From Clostridium bowmanii (lineage in GTDB: Bacteria; Bacillota; Clostridia; Clostridiales; Clostridiaceae), in contig NZ_JAHLDL010000002.1 in assembly GCF_018861315.1 (NCBI RefSeq), forward strand, positions 176,479-240,478: a DNA stretch of 64,000 nucleotides, read 5' to 3'. The position numbers and the translations under genes were made by a program. This document shows positions 35,620 to 48,878 of this stretch, piece by piece (the first letter of the stretch is position 1; each line of letters opens with the position of its first letter). Under the pieces are notes generated by a model that did not search any database, was not told where the DNA came from, and saw only the letters and a list, made by a program, of their open reading frames with translations.

Positions 35620-36351
35620 GTGGGTAATATTAAGTATAAGTTTCGAATGATTAAGAAGCTTCTTGGAGCTGTAACATTATTATATTTTATTTGGAATATT
35701 TTTAGTGGTGGGATAGGGCAAAAAAACATTTTTATGATTTGGAATGTAATTTTAGCCTGGGTGCCACTCGAAATAGTATCATTATTATGTTATATTAATT
35801 CAAAGTATAAAAAAAATGGGTTGATTAAAATTATAACTATTTTTTTAGGCATACTGTGGCTATTATTTTATCCAAACTCCACCTATATAATTACAGATTT
35901 TATTCATCTCAGTTCTAATCAATATCATCTTATTAATCCTAATTATTCACCTTATACAAGAGAAGCTAGAATTATATTTAATGACAATGTAAATATTTGG
36001 TTAGATTTTGTGAATATTAGTATAGGTGTATGGATAGGGTATGTAGTTGGTTTTATTTCGCTATATATAATTCATCATTCATTGATAAAGAAATATAATA
36101 GTATGGTTTCTTGGATACTTGTTTTAATTGTTCATATACTAACTGGATTTGCTATTTTCATAGGTAGATTTAATAGATGGAATAGCTGGGATATAATTCT
36201 CCATCCTACAAATATAATAACCATATTACAAAGTATCGTAAATTTAAAGACCCTTAAATTTACACTTTTATTCGGAGTTCTTAGTTTGGTAGTGTATGTT
36301 ATAAATTATCTTGTACTGGAAATTGGAAAACTAGCTGTTAGCAAGTCTTAA
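35620..36351 (+). CDS. DUF1361 integral membrane protein
   Basis: About 243 residues with seven or so membrane segments. DUF1361 marks: WLLFYPNSTYIITDFIHL near residue 95 and GRFNRWNSWDII near 200. Function of the family is unknown. The frame is open from an ATG at 35596, but AGGGAGG lies inside that extension and positions the GTG at 35620 as start. First of three membrane-protein genes on this strand. Confidence 0.8.
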   Translation: MGNIKYKFRMIKKLLGAVTLLYFIWNIFSGGIGQKNIFMIWNVILAWVPLEIVSLLCYINSKYKKNGLIKIITIFLGILWLLFYPNSTYIITDFIHLSSNQYHLINPNYSPYTREARIIFNDNVNIWLDFVNISIGVWIGYVVGFISLYIIHHSLIKKYNSMVSWILVLIVHILTGFAIFIGRFNRWNSWDIILHPTNIITILQSIVNLKTLKFTLLFGVLSLVVYVINYLVLEIGKLAVSKS

Positions 36352-36455
36352 AATGCAAGTCAACAAGAGGGTACTATTATCAAATTTATTTGCTTTTATA
36401 GGAAATATTTTTTCAGAGGAACGTATTTTTAGGTTTGTTATGAGGGGATGAAAGG

Positions 36456-37175
36456 ATGTCTATTAATCTAGCTTTATTAATATTATTATTTTTAATTATC
36501 TTATATATTACCATTATTGAAATATTTACAGTGATTTTGATGCTTACTGGAGTGTCTAATACTAGGGCTAAATTTCAAGTTATTTCACTGCTTACAAATT
36601 GTGGGTTCACAACTACAGAAAGTGAAATTATTGTTTGTTCTAGAAAAAGGAGGAAAAGTGCTATTACAATTATGCTTTTCGGTAATATTTTCAATGTGGC
36701 AATAGTTTCACTGTTGGTCAACACGGTTATTTCTTTTTCAAGAAATAAAGATTTTGATGTAGTTCACTCTATTTTATATCTTTTAATTTTTTTGGCTTTT
36801 ATTACAATAATGAAAAAGATACCATTTTTTAGAGTAAGCTTTGATAATGTCGTAAAGCGTATAGCAACAAAGCTAATTTTTAGTAAGAAGGCGAATCCTA
36901 TGCTGATTTTTGATAATTTTCATGGATTTGTAATTGTGGAGATAAAGATTGTTGAGGTCCCTGAAAAGCTTAATAATATGACTTTATTGGAGACAAGAAT
37001 TAGTAATGACTATGGAATAAGAGTTCTAAATATTAAAAGGGAAGATCTGTTAATGGGGGATATTTCAAAGGATGAAGTTATTATGAAAAATGATAGAGTA
37101 ATGGTATATGGCCATTTAGCTAATATAATTGATGTATTTGAACAAAAGCCCTCCCATTATAGTAGAGCAAACTAG
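36456..37175 (+). CDS. Membrane protein with pore-like segment and RCK_C (TrkA-C) domain
   Basis: 239 residues: TM1 (about 4-32), a re-entrant-looking segment ISLLTNCGFTTTESE at about 44-58, two further TM segments (about 70-90 and 104-120), then a soluble domain with the RCK_C layout: IVEVPEKLNNMTLLETRI, YGIRVLNIKRED, GDISKDEVIMKNDRVMVYG. RCK_C domains bind ligands gating K+ or anion transporters. The GFTTT segment recalls a TrkH-type selectivity filter, but a single one would need tetramerisation; that is my inference. RBS GAGGGGATGAAAGG precedes the ATG. Confidence 0.75.
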   Translation: MSINLALLILLFLIILYITIIEIFTVILMLTGVSNTRAKFQVISLLTNCGFTTTESEIIVCSRKRRKSAITIMLFGNIFNVAIVSLLVNTVISFSRNKDFDVVHSILYLLIFLAFITIMKKIPFFRVSFDNVVKRIATKLIFSKKANPMLIFDNFHGFVIVEIKIVEVPEKLNNMTLLETRISNDYGIRVLNIKREDLLMGDISKDEVIMKNDRVMVYGHLANIIDVFEQKPSHYSRAN

Positions 37176-37229
37176 ATGTACTAAGAATTCATGGAATATC
37201 TATGCATATAATAAAGGGGCGCAAACAAC

Positions 37230-37811
37230 TTGATTAAAATAAATAAAAATACATATCTCAAGTGGATTATCGTATTCATTGCTACATGTGGAGTAGGGGT
37301 ATTCATTCTATTTCCATTTATGAATATGAGTTCCTTATCATATAGTATTATACTAAACTTTTTACTGATGATTTGGATGTCTATAGGGGAAACATTATTG
37401 ATACCAGCATTTAAATCACCTTATTTTAATAGTCATCCTATTGAAGAAGAAGGAAAAATATACAAGTACCTCGGAGTACATTATTTTAGAAAATTACTAG
37501 TACTTAGTGGTTGGGAGAAAAGCAGAAAAAAGGAAACTCCTATTAGAAGATCATTGACTTTATTAAAATATTATGAGTATAGAACAAGGGCTTCTGAATT
37601 TGGACATGGAATTATCGCTATTATAATTGCGTTAGTCACTATATATGTAGGTATAACATATTCTTTTAAGGAAACAATCTGGTTAATTTTTCTGAATATA
37701 TTTTTCAACTTATACCCAATTATGGCACAACGTTATAACCGTCCACGGGTATGTCGGGTGATTAAAAAACTTAAATTAAAACAATCTAAGTTTACGTATA
37801 CAAATTGGTAA
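37230..37811 (+). CDS. CrtO-like (glycosyl-diaponeurosporenoate acyltransferase family) membrane protein
   Basis: 193 residues with four or so membrane segments. Motifs recall the staphylococcal CrtO group: YKYLGVHYFRKLLVLSGWEK near 80-97, RASEFGHGIIAIIIAL near 120, and the terminal FNLYPIMAQRYNRPR. In staphylococci the enzyme acylates a carotenoid glycoside; no other carotenoid gene is in view here, so the acceptor is probably different. Start taken as TTG with AAAGGGGCG upstream; spacing is long. It lies 54 bases after the RCK_C gene. Confidence 0.65.
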   Translation: MIKINKNTYLKWIIVFIATCGVGVFILFPFMNMSSLSYSIILNFLLMIWMSIGETLLIPAFKSPYFNSHPIEEEGKIYKYLGVHYFRKLLVLSGWEKSRKKETPIRRSLTLLKYYEYRTRASEFGHGIIAIIIALVTIYVGITYSFKETIWLIFLNIFFNLYPIMAQRYNRPRVCRVIKKLKLKQSKFTYTNW

Positions 37812-37934
37812 CTAAATTAGCAAGAATAAACAAAATATATCCTAAGATTAAAAACAGACTGAGCAGAAATAGACGAGAGTAGAAATGCGGTATGGGGTTT
37901 ACACTTATAAAATGTCGTTTCACTTTCAAAGATT

Positions 37935-37976
37935 TAGCATGCTAATTAACTTTATAATTAGCATGCTATTTTTATT
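37935..37976 (+). terminator. Terminator after the membrane-protein genes
   Basis: TAGCATGCTAATTA pairs with TAATTAGCATGCTA, then TTTTTATT. Confidence 0.88.
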
Positions 37977-42510
<4,534 letters not shown>

Positions 42511-42594
42511 TAACAAGTATACTGTAGTATCATCTTTTTATAAGATTTCACGAGGATACTAAATCAGTATATTTCATAAATCTCTATAAATTTA

Positions 42595-42623
42595 AAAAGT
42601 GCGAGACATTCTCGCACTTTTTT
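42595..42623 (+). terminator. Beta-galactosidase terminator
   Basis: AAAAAGTGCGAGA and TCTCGCACTTTTT around a CAT loop, then T run. Confidence 0.92.
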
Positions 42624-42648
42624 ATATTAATAACAAATATATATATAA

Positions 42649-42843
42649 TTGTTATATTTTATTATCTTAATAGGTGCTACTATTGGATTAGAGAAAAAAA
42701 TAAGAACAGTAGTATACATATTGATGATTGGAGCAATACAGCATGTTTCCCACAGCGGAATATTTGATATAAATGATATTATTCTAAATACTATTGGATT
42801 CTTTTTATGCATTTTATGTAGTAATTTTATTTTATACGAATAA
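42649..42843 (+). pseudogene. VanZ-like membrane protein fragment
   Basis: 64 codons without a plausible start or ribosome site: EKKIRTVVYILMIGAIQHV then SGIFDINDIILNTIGFFL. The DIxDIILNTIG motif is the hallmark of the VanZ family C-terminal half. The first two membrane segments are absent; a remnant. Confidence 0.6.
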
Positions 42844-42882
42844 TGCGAAGATAAGTTTTGATATAAAGGAGTATGAGAGATA

Positions 42883-43569
42883 ATGTATATACCTGAAAAA
42901 CTTTTAATAGACGTTGAAAAGACTAATAATTTGAGTGGATACTTTATTCGTTCTGAAGATGGTAAGGAAATTAAAATGATTGCATCAGGAAAAATGATTA
43001 TTCCAGTTGATGGGAATGAGTATAAAAACAAAATCTATAAACTACTGGAAGATAATTGTGATTTGATTTTCTGTACCACAGATAAATTGAGGAACTTTGA
43101 ATTTTATCCAGTGCCCATGTTAGCAATTTTCGCTGCTGATAGTAATGGAACATATTTCGGGACAATCGGTGGAATGGGTGCACTTGGGAGTGATGATGAT
43201 TACCCAGTTGGATATATAAATAAGGAAGGAAAGCATGGAAAAATAGCGGGCAGTTTTAAAGAGTTTCTGGAGCTTCTCATTTTTTATCCGTACTGGAGAG
43301 ACATAGTTGAGTATGAACAAATGCAGTTACCTTATAATATATCTGATATAGTGAAGAATCAGAGAAAAAAGCATTCACAATTTTTTGAATATCAGCATGA
43401 GATTTCAGAACAACTTAAACTTGTTCAAAATCCTAAATCCATTAAACTACTTATAACAAATCTCAAAAATCCATCGGATTTTATGGTATATCGTTCAAAA
43501 GACGAAGCTAAAAAGGAAAATGTGTTTTTGGAAGATATTAATTTTGACGGATTCGGTAAAATTATGTGA
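42883..43569 (+). CDS. SUKH-like (SMI1/KNR4-type) protein, 228 aa
   Basis: Soluble protein whose middle resembles the SUKH fold pattern: MLAIFAADSNGTYFGTIGG, GYINKEGKHGKIAGSFKEFLELL (residues about 75-145). The C-terminal ~80 residues are helical and charged and not recognised. SUKH proteins often act as immunity proteins to polymorphic toxins; no toxin gene adjoins here, so it may be an orphan. AAAGGAG lies upstream at rather long spacing. The remote-homology call is moderate. Confidence 0.5.
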   Translation: MYIPEKLLIDVEKTNNLSGYFIRSEDGKEIKMIASGKMIIPVDGNEYKNKIYKLLEDNCDLIFCTTDKLRNFEFYPVPMLAIFAADSNGTYFGTIGGMGALGSDDDYPVGYINKEGKHGKIAGSFKEFLELLIFYPYWRDIVEYEQMQLPYNISDIVKNQRKKHSQFFEYQHEISEQLKLVQNPKSIKLLITNLKNPSDFMVYRSKDEAKKENVFLEDINFDGFGKIM

Positions 43570-43660
43570 TTAAAGTTCAACGATTAATAGACAGGGGATC
43601 GAGGCAAGAAATTAAACCAAATTAAAAAATATAAAAAAGTATAGAGAGGAGGTAACTAAT

Positions 43661-44653
43661 TTGAAGCTATATATTTCAGGATATGGGTCAGGGGCTACAA
43701 CATCTATTGGCATTTTTAAAATAGAGAATGGAAATATATTAGAAAATCAATTGATAAGGGATGCAGAAAGCTCATCCTATTTAAGTGTATTTGAGGAATA
43801 CATTATTGGTATAAGTGAGCTTGAAGGTAATAGTTATATTCATATGTTTAAAAAGAACTTGGAGGAATATTTTCTTATCGATACAAAGCTGATAAAGGGT
43901 GGTTTATTATGCTATATAACATATTTGCCTAAGAATAGAGTGCTGGTAGGAGCTTGCTACGAAGGTGGTGAGATTTTTTCTATAAAAATAGGGGAAAATG
44001 GTTTTGAGGAAATGTTGAGTTTTATAGTGCAAGGTGGTAATAAGGATAAAGTAAGTCGCGCTCATTGTGTTGTACCAAATAAATCAGAAACTATACTTTA
44101 TAGTGCTAATATTGCTCTTGATATGATTTATAGCTATAAAATAAAACAAGGTAAATTGTTTGAAAATGGTTATTTGCAACTTCCGAGGGGCGAAGGACCA
44201 AGGCATATTCTTTTAAGTCATAATGAAGAAACCATATATGTTATTTCAGAGTATTCAAATAAAATATTTATTATTAATAATGACAATGGAAAAATGACAT
44301 TGCTTGATAGTGTAAGCACGCTTCCAGAGAATTTTTGTGAAAAGAGTTATTGTTCCACACTTTGTATGACAGCTGATGGTAAATATATTTATGCGGCTAA
44401 TCGTGGTGCTAATACCATTGCAGTTTTTAGTGTGTTTGAATATGGAAATCTTAAAAAGATGGGAGATTGTTCTTGCTTTGGGGAATGGCCTAGACATATA
44501 TCATTAGTAAATATGGATAACTTTTTAGCTATAGCAAATCAAGGTAGTAATCAGGTGATTTTGAGTAAGATAGATTCTAAAACAGGACTTCTAACTAATG
44601 GGATATTAGACATAGCATTTAATAAACCAAGTTTTGTATGCGAAGGACGATAA
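43661..44653 (+). CDS. Lactonase / 6-phosphogluconolactonase-like beta-propeller
   Basis: 330-residue seven-blade propeller of the YbhE/Pgl (lactonase_10) family: LYISGYGSG at the start, RAHCVVPNKSE, LPRGEGPRHILLS, CMTADGKYIYAANRGANTIAVF and GEWPRHISLV, the regularly spaced GPRH/WPRH boxes being typical. Expected to hydrolyse a sugar lactone such as 6-phosphogluconolactone in the cytosol. Start is TTG with GAGGAGG eight bases upstream. Monocistronic. It could complement a pentose-phosphate pathway lacking zwf-type genes here; substrate not proven. Confidence 0.85.
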   Translation: MKLYISGYGSGATTSIGIFKIENGNILENQLIRDAESSSYLSVFEEYIIGISELEGNSYIHMFKKNLEEYFLIDTKLIKGGLLCYITYLPKNRVLVGACYEGGEIFSIKIGENGFEEMLSFIVQGGNKDKVSRAHCVVPNKSETILYSANIALDMIYSYKIKQGKLFENGYLQLPRGEGPRHILLSHNEETIYVISEYSNKIFIINNDNGKMTLLDSVSTLPENFCEKSYCSTLCMTADGKYIYAANRGANTIAVFSVFEYGNLKKMGDCSCFGEWPRHISLVNMDNFLAIANQGSNQVILSKIDSKTGLLTNGILDIAFNKPSFVCEGR

Positions 44654-44680
44654 AAGATACTTCATTTCCATCTGATAATT

Positions 44681-44739
44681 AATGTCTTTAATTATTTATG
44701 TATATCAATTGATTACATAGAAAGTTAAAGACATTTTTT
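44681..44739 (+). terminator. Lactonase terminator
   Basis: AATGTCTTTAA pairs with TTAAAGACATT over a ~33-base loop, then TTTTT. The large loop makes it less certain. Confidence 0.6.
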
Positions 44740-44795
44740 CTTTAACTTTACAAATTTAAAATATATTCAGAAAATTAAAATATTTTCACTAAACT

Positions 44796-44856
44796 ACTTG
44801 ATGTTATATAGTAGTTCATATATAATTAAATACAGAACTACTATATATTATCAAGT
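44796..44856. promoter_or_regulatory. Long inverted repeat upstream of padR
   Basis: Two 22-base arms (44796-44817 and 44835-44856) match with two mismatches; the inner 13 bases of each (ATATAGTAGTTC / GAACTACTATAT) are perfect. It lies 38 bases before the PadR start and is a likely autoregulatory operator. Confidence 0.7.
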
Positions 44857-44893
44857 ACATTATAAAATACTAATAGTTAGGAGCGAAATTCTA

Positions 44894-45235
44894 GTGGAAT
44901 TTGAAAAAGAAATATTAAAAGGCTATGTTGATATAATTATTCTATCAGTTTTAAAGCATAAAGATATGTATGGTTATGAAATTGGAAAAACCATAAAGCA
45001 AACAAATAAAAGTTTTGAAATGAAGGAAGCAACCTTATATGTATCCTTAAAAAGACTCGAAAAGAAAGATTATCTGGAGGGATATTGGAATGATGATGAA
45101 AATACTGGTGGAGGGAGAAGACGTTATTACAAAATTACTCAAGAAGGTTTGAACTTTTTTGGCGAGAAGGTTCAAGAGTGGCTTGTTCTTAGAGAATTAT
45201 TAAATCAATTTTTGGAGGTGAGTATTAATGAATGA
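44894..45235 (+). CDS. PadR family transcriptional regulator
   Basis: 113 residues: winged helix with LKGYVDIIILSVLKHKDMYGYEIGKTI and ATLYVSLKRLEKKDYLEGYW and GGGRRRYYKITQEG, the PadR signature. GTG start at 44894 with TTAGGAG upstream; the longer frame to 44798 runs through the inverted repeat and lacks an RBS. It overlaps the next gene by 8 bases. The usual pairing of PadR with a HAAS-domain membrane protein suggests it controls this cluster, probably through the inverted repeat at 44796. Confidence 0.9.
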   Translation: MEFEKEILKGYVDIIILSVLKHKDMYGYEIGKTIKQTNKSFEMKEATLYVSLKRLEKKDYLEGYWNDDENTGGGRRRYYKITQEGLNFFGEKVQEWLVLRELLNQFLEVSINE

Positions 45236-45812
45236 AATAGATAGGTATGTAGATAGTATTTGTGATGAATTTAATGAGTCTGCTAAGGACATACAGATAC
45301 TTAGGGAAGAATTAAAAGCGAGTCTTTATGATGAAGCCCATGAGCTTGAAAAACAAGGTCTTAGTGAAGATGAAAGTATAAAAATAGCATTGAAGAATTT
45401 TGGACAAGAAAATGATGTTATTTCGGAAATGAGCACCGTATGGAAAAAGAAAACTGATTATACTTTATTGATGGTAAAAGTAGCAATTGGTATTTTTATA
45501 ATCGGTCTAATTTTTACTGGAATTAATATGTATTATGAAAATTCCGCCAATAGTATGCTTGAAAATAGTTCATATTTGTTTTTTATTGTTTCATGGATTA
45601 TAGGATCTATAGCTTTTTACCAATATATTAATATTGAACGTCCAAGCAAAATATTGGTATTTGTAGCTATTTGTGATATAGCATATGGGGGATATTCTGT
45701 TTGTAGGATAATATTTTCAACTCAAGTAAAAGTATCCATTATAATTCTATTTGGGTCAGTATTAATTATTATTTTAGCTATGAAAGCATATTTTAATAAA
45801 AAAAGAATTTAA
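45228..45812 (+). CDS. HAAS/permease-prefix domain membrane protein
   Basis: 194 residues. The N-terminal ~75 residues form the HAAS (permease prefix 1, DUF1700-like) helical domain: DSICDEFNESAKDIQILREELKAS and LEKQGLSEDESIKIALKNFG. Four membrane segments follow. These proteins are typically encoded next to PadR and act as membrane partners or antagonists of the regulator. Overlap with padR shows coupling. Confidence 0.82.
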   Translation: MNEIDRYVDSICDEFNESAKDIQILREELKASLYDEAHELEKQGLSEDESIKIALKNFGQENDVISEMSTVWKKKTDYTLLMVKVAIGIFIIGLIFTGINMYYENSANSMLENSSYLFFIVSWIIGSIAFYQYINIERPSKILVFVAICDIAYGGYSVCRIIFSTQVKVSIIILFGSVLIIILAMKAYFNKKRI

Positions 45813-45837
45813 AAGTAGAAAATCAAGGAGGCAAATA

Positions 45838-46393
45838 TGAGAGAAGATATACAGAGAACCATTAATGTTTTTTGTGTCAAATTGTACAACTATTGGTTTT
45901 TATATTTGCTTTGGTTGTAGAAGAACTACTTTATAGAGGAATATTACTTAATAAATTGAGAAAGCATGGAGATTTGTTTGCAGTGGTAGTCTCTTCTATT
46001 ATATTTGGAATTGCCCATGGGGCTAGATTTTTCACCATGATTCCTGGTTTATTTTTTGGGCTGCTGTATGTTATATCAGATAGCATAATAGCACCTATTG
46101 CACTTCATGCACTATATAATTTAGGAGCAATTTATTTTGAAAAACTAGTATTAAAAACAAGCATTAGAGCAGTGTTATTCTACCTGTGTATGTGCATTAT
46201 ATGCTTAGCTATTATGTTAATAGACAAGAGATTTAAAACAACCTTCATAGACCTTAGAAACAAATATAAGGAAGAACATGGTCTAAATAAAGGAAAATAT
46301 AGTGCTGCATTTAAATCTGAAATTTTCCTTGTTTTTGTCTTGATTATGGGAATTATGGTTGCTTTAACTTTTTCTTATTTATTTAAGAATTAG
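45838..46393 (+). pseudogene. CPBP family membrane protease, 5'-truncated
   Basis: An ATG at 45838 with CAAGGAGG starts a frame (MREDIQRTIN) that stops after 27 codons. In another frame the CPBP/Abi core follows: VVEELLYRGILL (EExxxR), SSIIFGIAHGARF and IALHALYN, continuing to 46393. The usual ~100-residue N-terminal membrane part is missing. A deletion with frame change between 45865 and 45890 explains it. The core motifs are intact, but no ribosome site serves the core frame. Confidence 0.7.
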
Positions 46394-46509
46394 AGTTATA
46401 AGAAAATAAACTATTTACAAATAGAACAATAGAGCTCCACTGATAAAATACAGATTAAACAGTTTGAACCTTTAACCCTAATGCTTAAATTAAATTTAAG
46501 TATAAATGA

Positions 46510-47484
46510 TTACGTCACGTAAGGTGCTTTCTTTTTATAAAATTCAGTAGTGTAATCAATAAAACACTGAGTTGCTTTGGTAATATACTTTTTCTTTTTA
46601 TAAGCAATGGACACTCCTCGTTTTGGCATAGGGCAATTGAGTTTGTAAAAGCGAAGATTATTTTCGCTTGGGGAACACTTGACAAGGGTATCTGAAATAA
46701 AAACAGCTCCAAGTCCTTTTGAAGCAAATTCGAAGGAAGTCATCTGCTGATTAAATGACATCTTTACCAATGGTTCAATATTATAATAATTAAAAATTGA
46801 TTTTGATCTTCCAAAAATTTCACTCGTTGTATCTAGCAAAAGAAAAGGGAATCCATCCATACCATATAGGTCAATAGCTGGCTGGCTCTGAGAAATATGT
46901 TTATCTGCTCTGATTTCTTCAGACGTCATACCACAAGCAAAAAAGTTCGTATCTACAGGAAGATTCAGAGGTATGCCCAATAAAATTTGGTTTGTAAATA
47001 AAGGAACAGATTGAAAGATTTCGTCTTCAAACCAATCAGTATCTAAAATTAAGTCAATGCTTCCATCTGCTAGCATACTTTTTAGCACAGGAAGAGAGGC
47101 TTCTTGTGCAGCAATTTCAATTCCTGGATATTGATTTGAAAATCCAACAATAAGTTCAGGGAGCAAATAGGTCATTGATATGATAGCACCCCCAATTGTA
47201 ATTTTTCCAACTTTGACTTCATTCAAATTTTGAAAGTAATCAGCGCATTCTTGTTCCATTGATATAATTTTTTCCGCTTTCTCTATGTACATGTATCCAG
47301 CATTCGTTAACTTAAGTGGGGATGTTTTTCGTTCAAATAAAGTCTGACCAATTTTCTTTTCTAATTTACTAATTGCAATACTTAAGGCTGGTTGTGTCAT
47401 ATACAAGTTTCTTGATGCTTTTGAGAAACTCCCAGACTTGTAGACCTCATAAACATAATTCATGATTTCAAACAATTTCTTCAC
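46510..47484 (-). CDS. LysR family transcriptional regulator
   Basis: 324 residues. N-terminal HTH with YEVYKSGSFSKASRNLYMTQPALSIAISKLEKKIG at about 12-46 and a substrate-binding LysR domain (GKITIGGAIISMTYLLPELI onward). RBS GAGGTGAAG lies upstream of the ATG. Divergent from the TSUP transporter gene across 103 bp, so it most likely controls that gene. The effector is unknown. Confidence 0.9.
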   Translation of the reverse strand: MKKLFEIMNYVYEVYKSGSFSKASRNLYMTQPALSIAISKLEKKIGQTLFERKTSPLKLTNAGYMYIEKAEKIISMEQECADYFQNLNEVKVGKITIGGAIISMTYLLPELIVGFSNQYPGIEIAAQEASLPVLKSMLADGSIDLILDTDWFEDEIFQSVPLFTNQILLGIPLNLPVDTNFFACGMTSEEIRADKHISQSQPAIDLYGMDGFPFLLLDTTSEIFGRSKSIFNYYNIEPLVKMSFNQQMTSFEFASKGLGAVFISDTLVKCSPSENNLRFYKLNCPMPKRGVSIAYKKKKYITKATQCFIDYTTEFYKKKAPYVT

Positions 47485-47587
47485 CTCTATAAATTAAATT
47501 TATACATTAGATAAAATATATAAATTTGATTATACAACAAATCAATGATAATATCAATTCATTAAAGAGTTTAAGAGGAGATTTAAT

Positions 47588-48349
47588 ATGATTGAATACA
47601 TTATTGTATGTCCATTGGTTTTTCTTGCTGGCTTCATAGATGCAATTGCAGGTGGTGGAGGGCTTATATCACTTCCGGCATTTATGCTTTCTGGAATGCC
47701 GGTTCACTTTGCTATTGGTACAAATAAATTGAGTTCAAGTATGGGAACAGCTTTAGCTACATATCGCTATGCCAAAAACGGATATATTAAGTTCAAATTG
47801 GCAGCTTGTAGTGCGGTATGTGCATTGATAGGATCACCACTTGGTGCCATGCTTTCCTTAAAAATTGATGATTTCTACTTTAAGATTTTAATGTTACTCA
47901 TTTTACCCATTACTTCTTACTATGTTTTGCGCAAGTCTAATCTTGAGGCCAATCAAGACATTAAAACATTAACACCCACTAAGACCTATATAATTTGTAT
48001 GCTAATCGCATTTATTGTGGGAGTTTATGATGGCTTTTATGGACCTGGGACGGGAACATTTTTATTATTGTTATTGACAGGCATCGCTCACTTAGATTTA
48101 AATATATCTGCAGGAACGACAAAAGTTATTAACTTATCTTCAAATGTGGCAGCATTAATTACCTTCATAATTAACGGAAAAATATTTTTTATTTTGGGAT
48201 TGACTGCAGGAGTTTTCAGTATTGCGGGAAATTACATTGGTACCATTTATTTTACGAAAAATGGAATGAAAATAGCGCGACCTATTATTATAATAGTACT
48301 AGCAATATTTTTTGTTAATATATCATTAGATATGCTACATATGTATTGA
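47588..48349 (+). CDS. TauE/SafE (TSUP) family permease
   Basis: 253 residues, eight membrane segments in two repeats, with the family motifs FLAGFIDAIAGGGGLISLP near residue 12 and VGVYDGFYGPGTGTF near 140. The family exports or imports sulfur-containing or organic anions (sulfite, sulfoacetate, taurine-related). AGAGGAG precedes the ATG. Adjacent divergent LysR suggests inducible expression. Substrate unknown. Confidence 0.9.
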   Translation: MIEYIIVCPLVFLAGFIDAIAGGGGLISLPAFMLSGMPVHFAIGTNKLSSSMGTALATYRYAKNGYIKFKLAACSAVCALIGSPLGAMLSLKIDDFYFKILMLLILPITSYYVLRKSNLEANQDIKTLTPTKTYIICMLIAFIVGVYDGFYGPGTGTFLLLLLTGIAHLDLNISAGTTKVINLSSNVAALITFIINGKIFFILGLTAGVFSIAGNYIGTIYFTKNGMKIARPIIIIVLAIFFVNISLDMLHMY

Positions 48350-48463
48350 GGACTATAAATATATGTATATGTGATGCAAGTCCATATTTTATCTTAATTG
48401 GTACTTTCCTACCATAAATTATAAAATCTAAAACATACTGCATTCGTATTTTGGTTTATTAGG

Positions 48464-48492
48464 TTGACAAATGTAATATATTGTTGTAAAGT
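48464..48492 (+). promoter_or_regulatory. Promoter of the lysine riboswitch operon
   Basis: TTGACA at 48464-48469 and TAAAGT at 48487-48492 with 17-base spacing; transcription would start near 48499, just before the aptamer. Confidence 0.65.
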
Positions 48493-48527
48493 AAAAAGTA
48501 TAATTTAATAAGACCTCACTTTTATAT

Positions 48528-48704
48528 GTGGGGTAGAGGCGCGACATTTAACAGTCTTTAGTGGAGTTTGAGAAGCATTGATACTAAAGAGAAGGAAAGG
48601 TCGCCGAAGTAAATATAATCTTAAGAATATTTGCTGGGTCTGTAGTTAATAGCTATAGGACTGTCTCAATAAACTTCCCAGTTTATTGAGTTGTGCTATC
48701 TCAC
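48528..48704 (+). ncRNA. Lysine riboswitch (L box)
   Basis: The aptamer core is recognisable by the conserved strings GGTAGAGGCGCG, GGAAAGGTCGCCGAAG and TTTGCTGGGTCTG in the right order and spacing, closed by P1 (GTGGGGTAG with CTATCTCAC). The five-way junction arms are visible, including the P4 region (AAGTAAATATAATCTTAAGAATATTTGCTGG). Terminator hairpins follow (48743, 48803). By established knowledge lysine binding favours termination. It therefore assigns lysine as the probable substrate of the ABC importer downstream. Confidence 0.95.
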
Positions 48705-48742
48705 TCGGGAAAAGAAGAGGTTTAGGGACAACTATGCATGTT

Positions 48743-48773
48743 GAGACCTGAGTTTATCTCAGGTCTTTTTTGT
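48743..48773 (+). terminator. Riboswitch-controlled terminator
   Basis: AGACCTGAG pairs with CTCAGGTCT, then TTTTT, about 40 bases past the aptamer: the expression platform of the L box. Confidence 0.9.
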
Positions 48774-48802
48774 TTTGGAAAATTCCTAAGAGGCTTAATA
48801 GC

Positions 48803-48830
48803 GCCACCTTCATGTAAGGGTGGCATTTTT
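48803..48830 (+). terminator. Second terminator-like hairpin in the lysine leader
   Basis: GCCACCTT pairs with AAGGGTGGC, then ATTTTT, 30 bases after the first terminator. Either back-up termination or a remnant of a duplicated expression platform. Confidence 0.7.
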
Positions 48831-48878
48831 AATTTGAATATATTATATAAATTTTGTAAAAAAAGGGGAGAGGTAATC

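Noticed and set aside
37230..37811. Carotenoid biosynthesis cluster suggested by the CrtO-like gene.
   Set aside because: No CrtM, CrtN or other carotenoid genes occur nearby; only one family resemblance is present.
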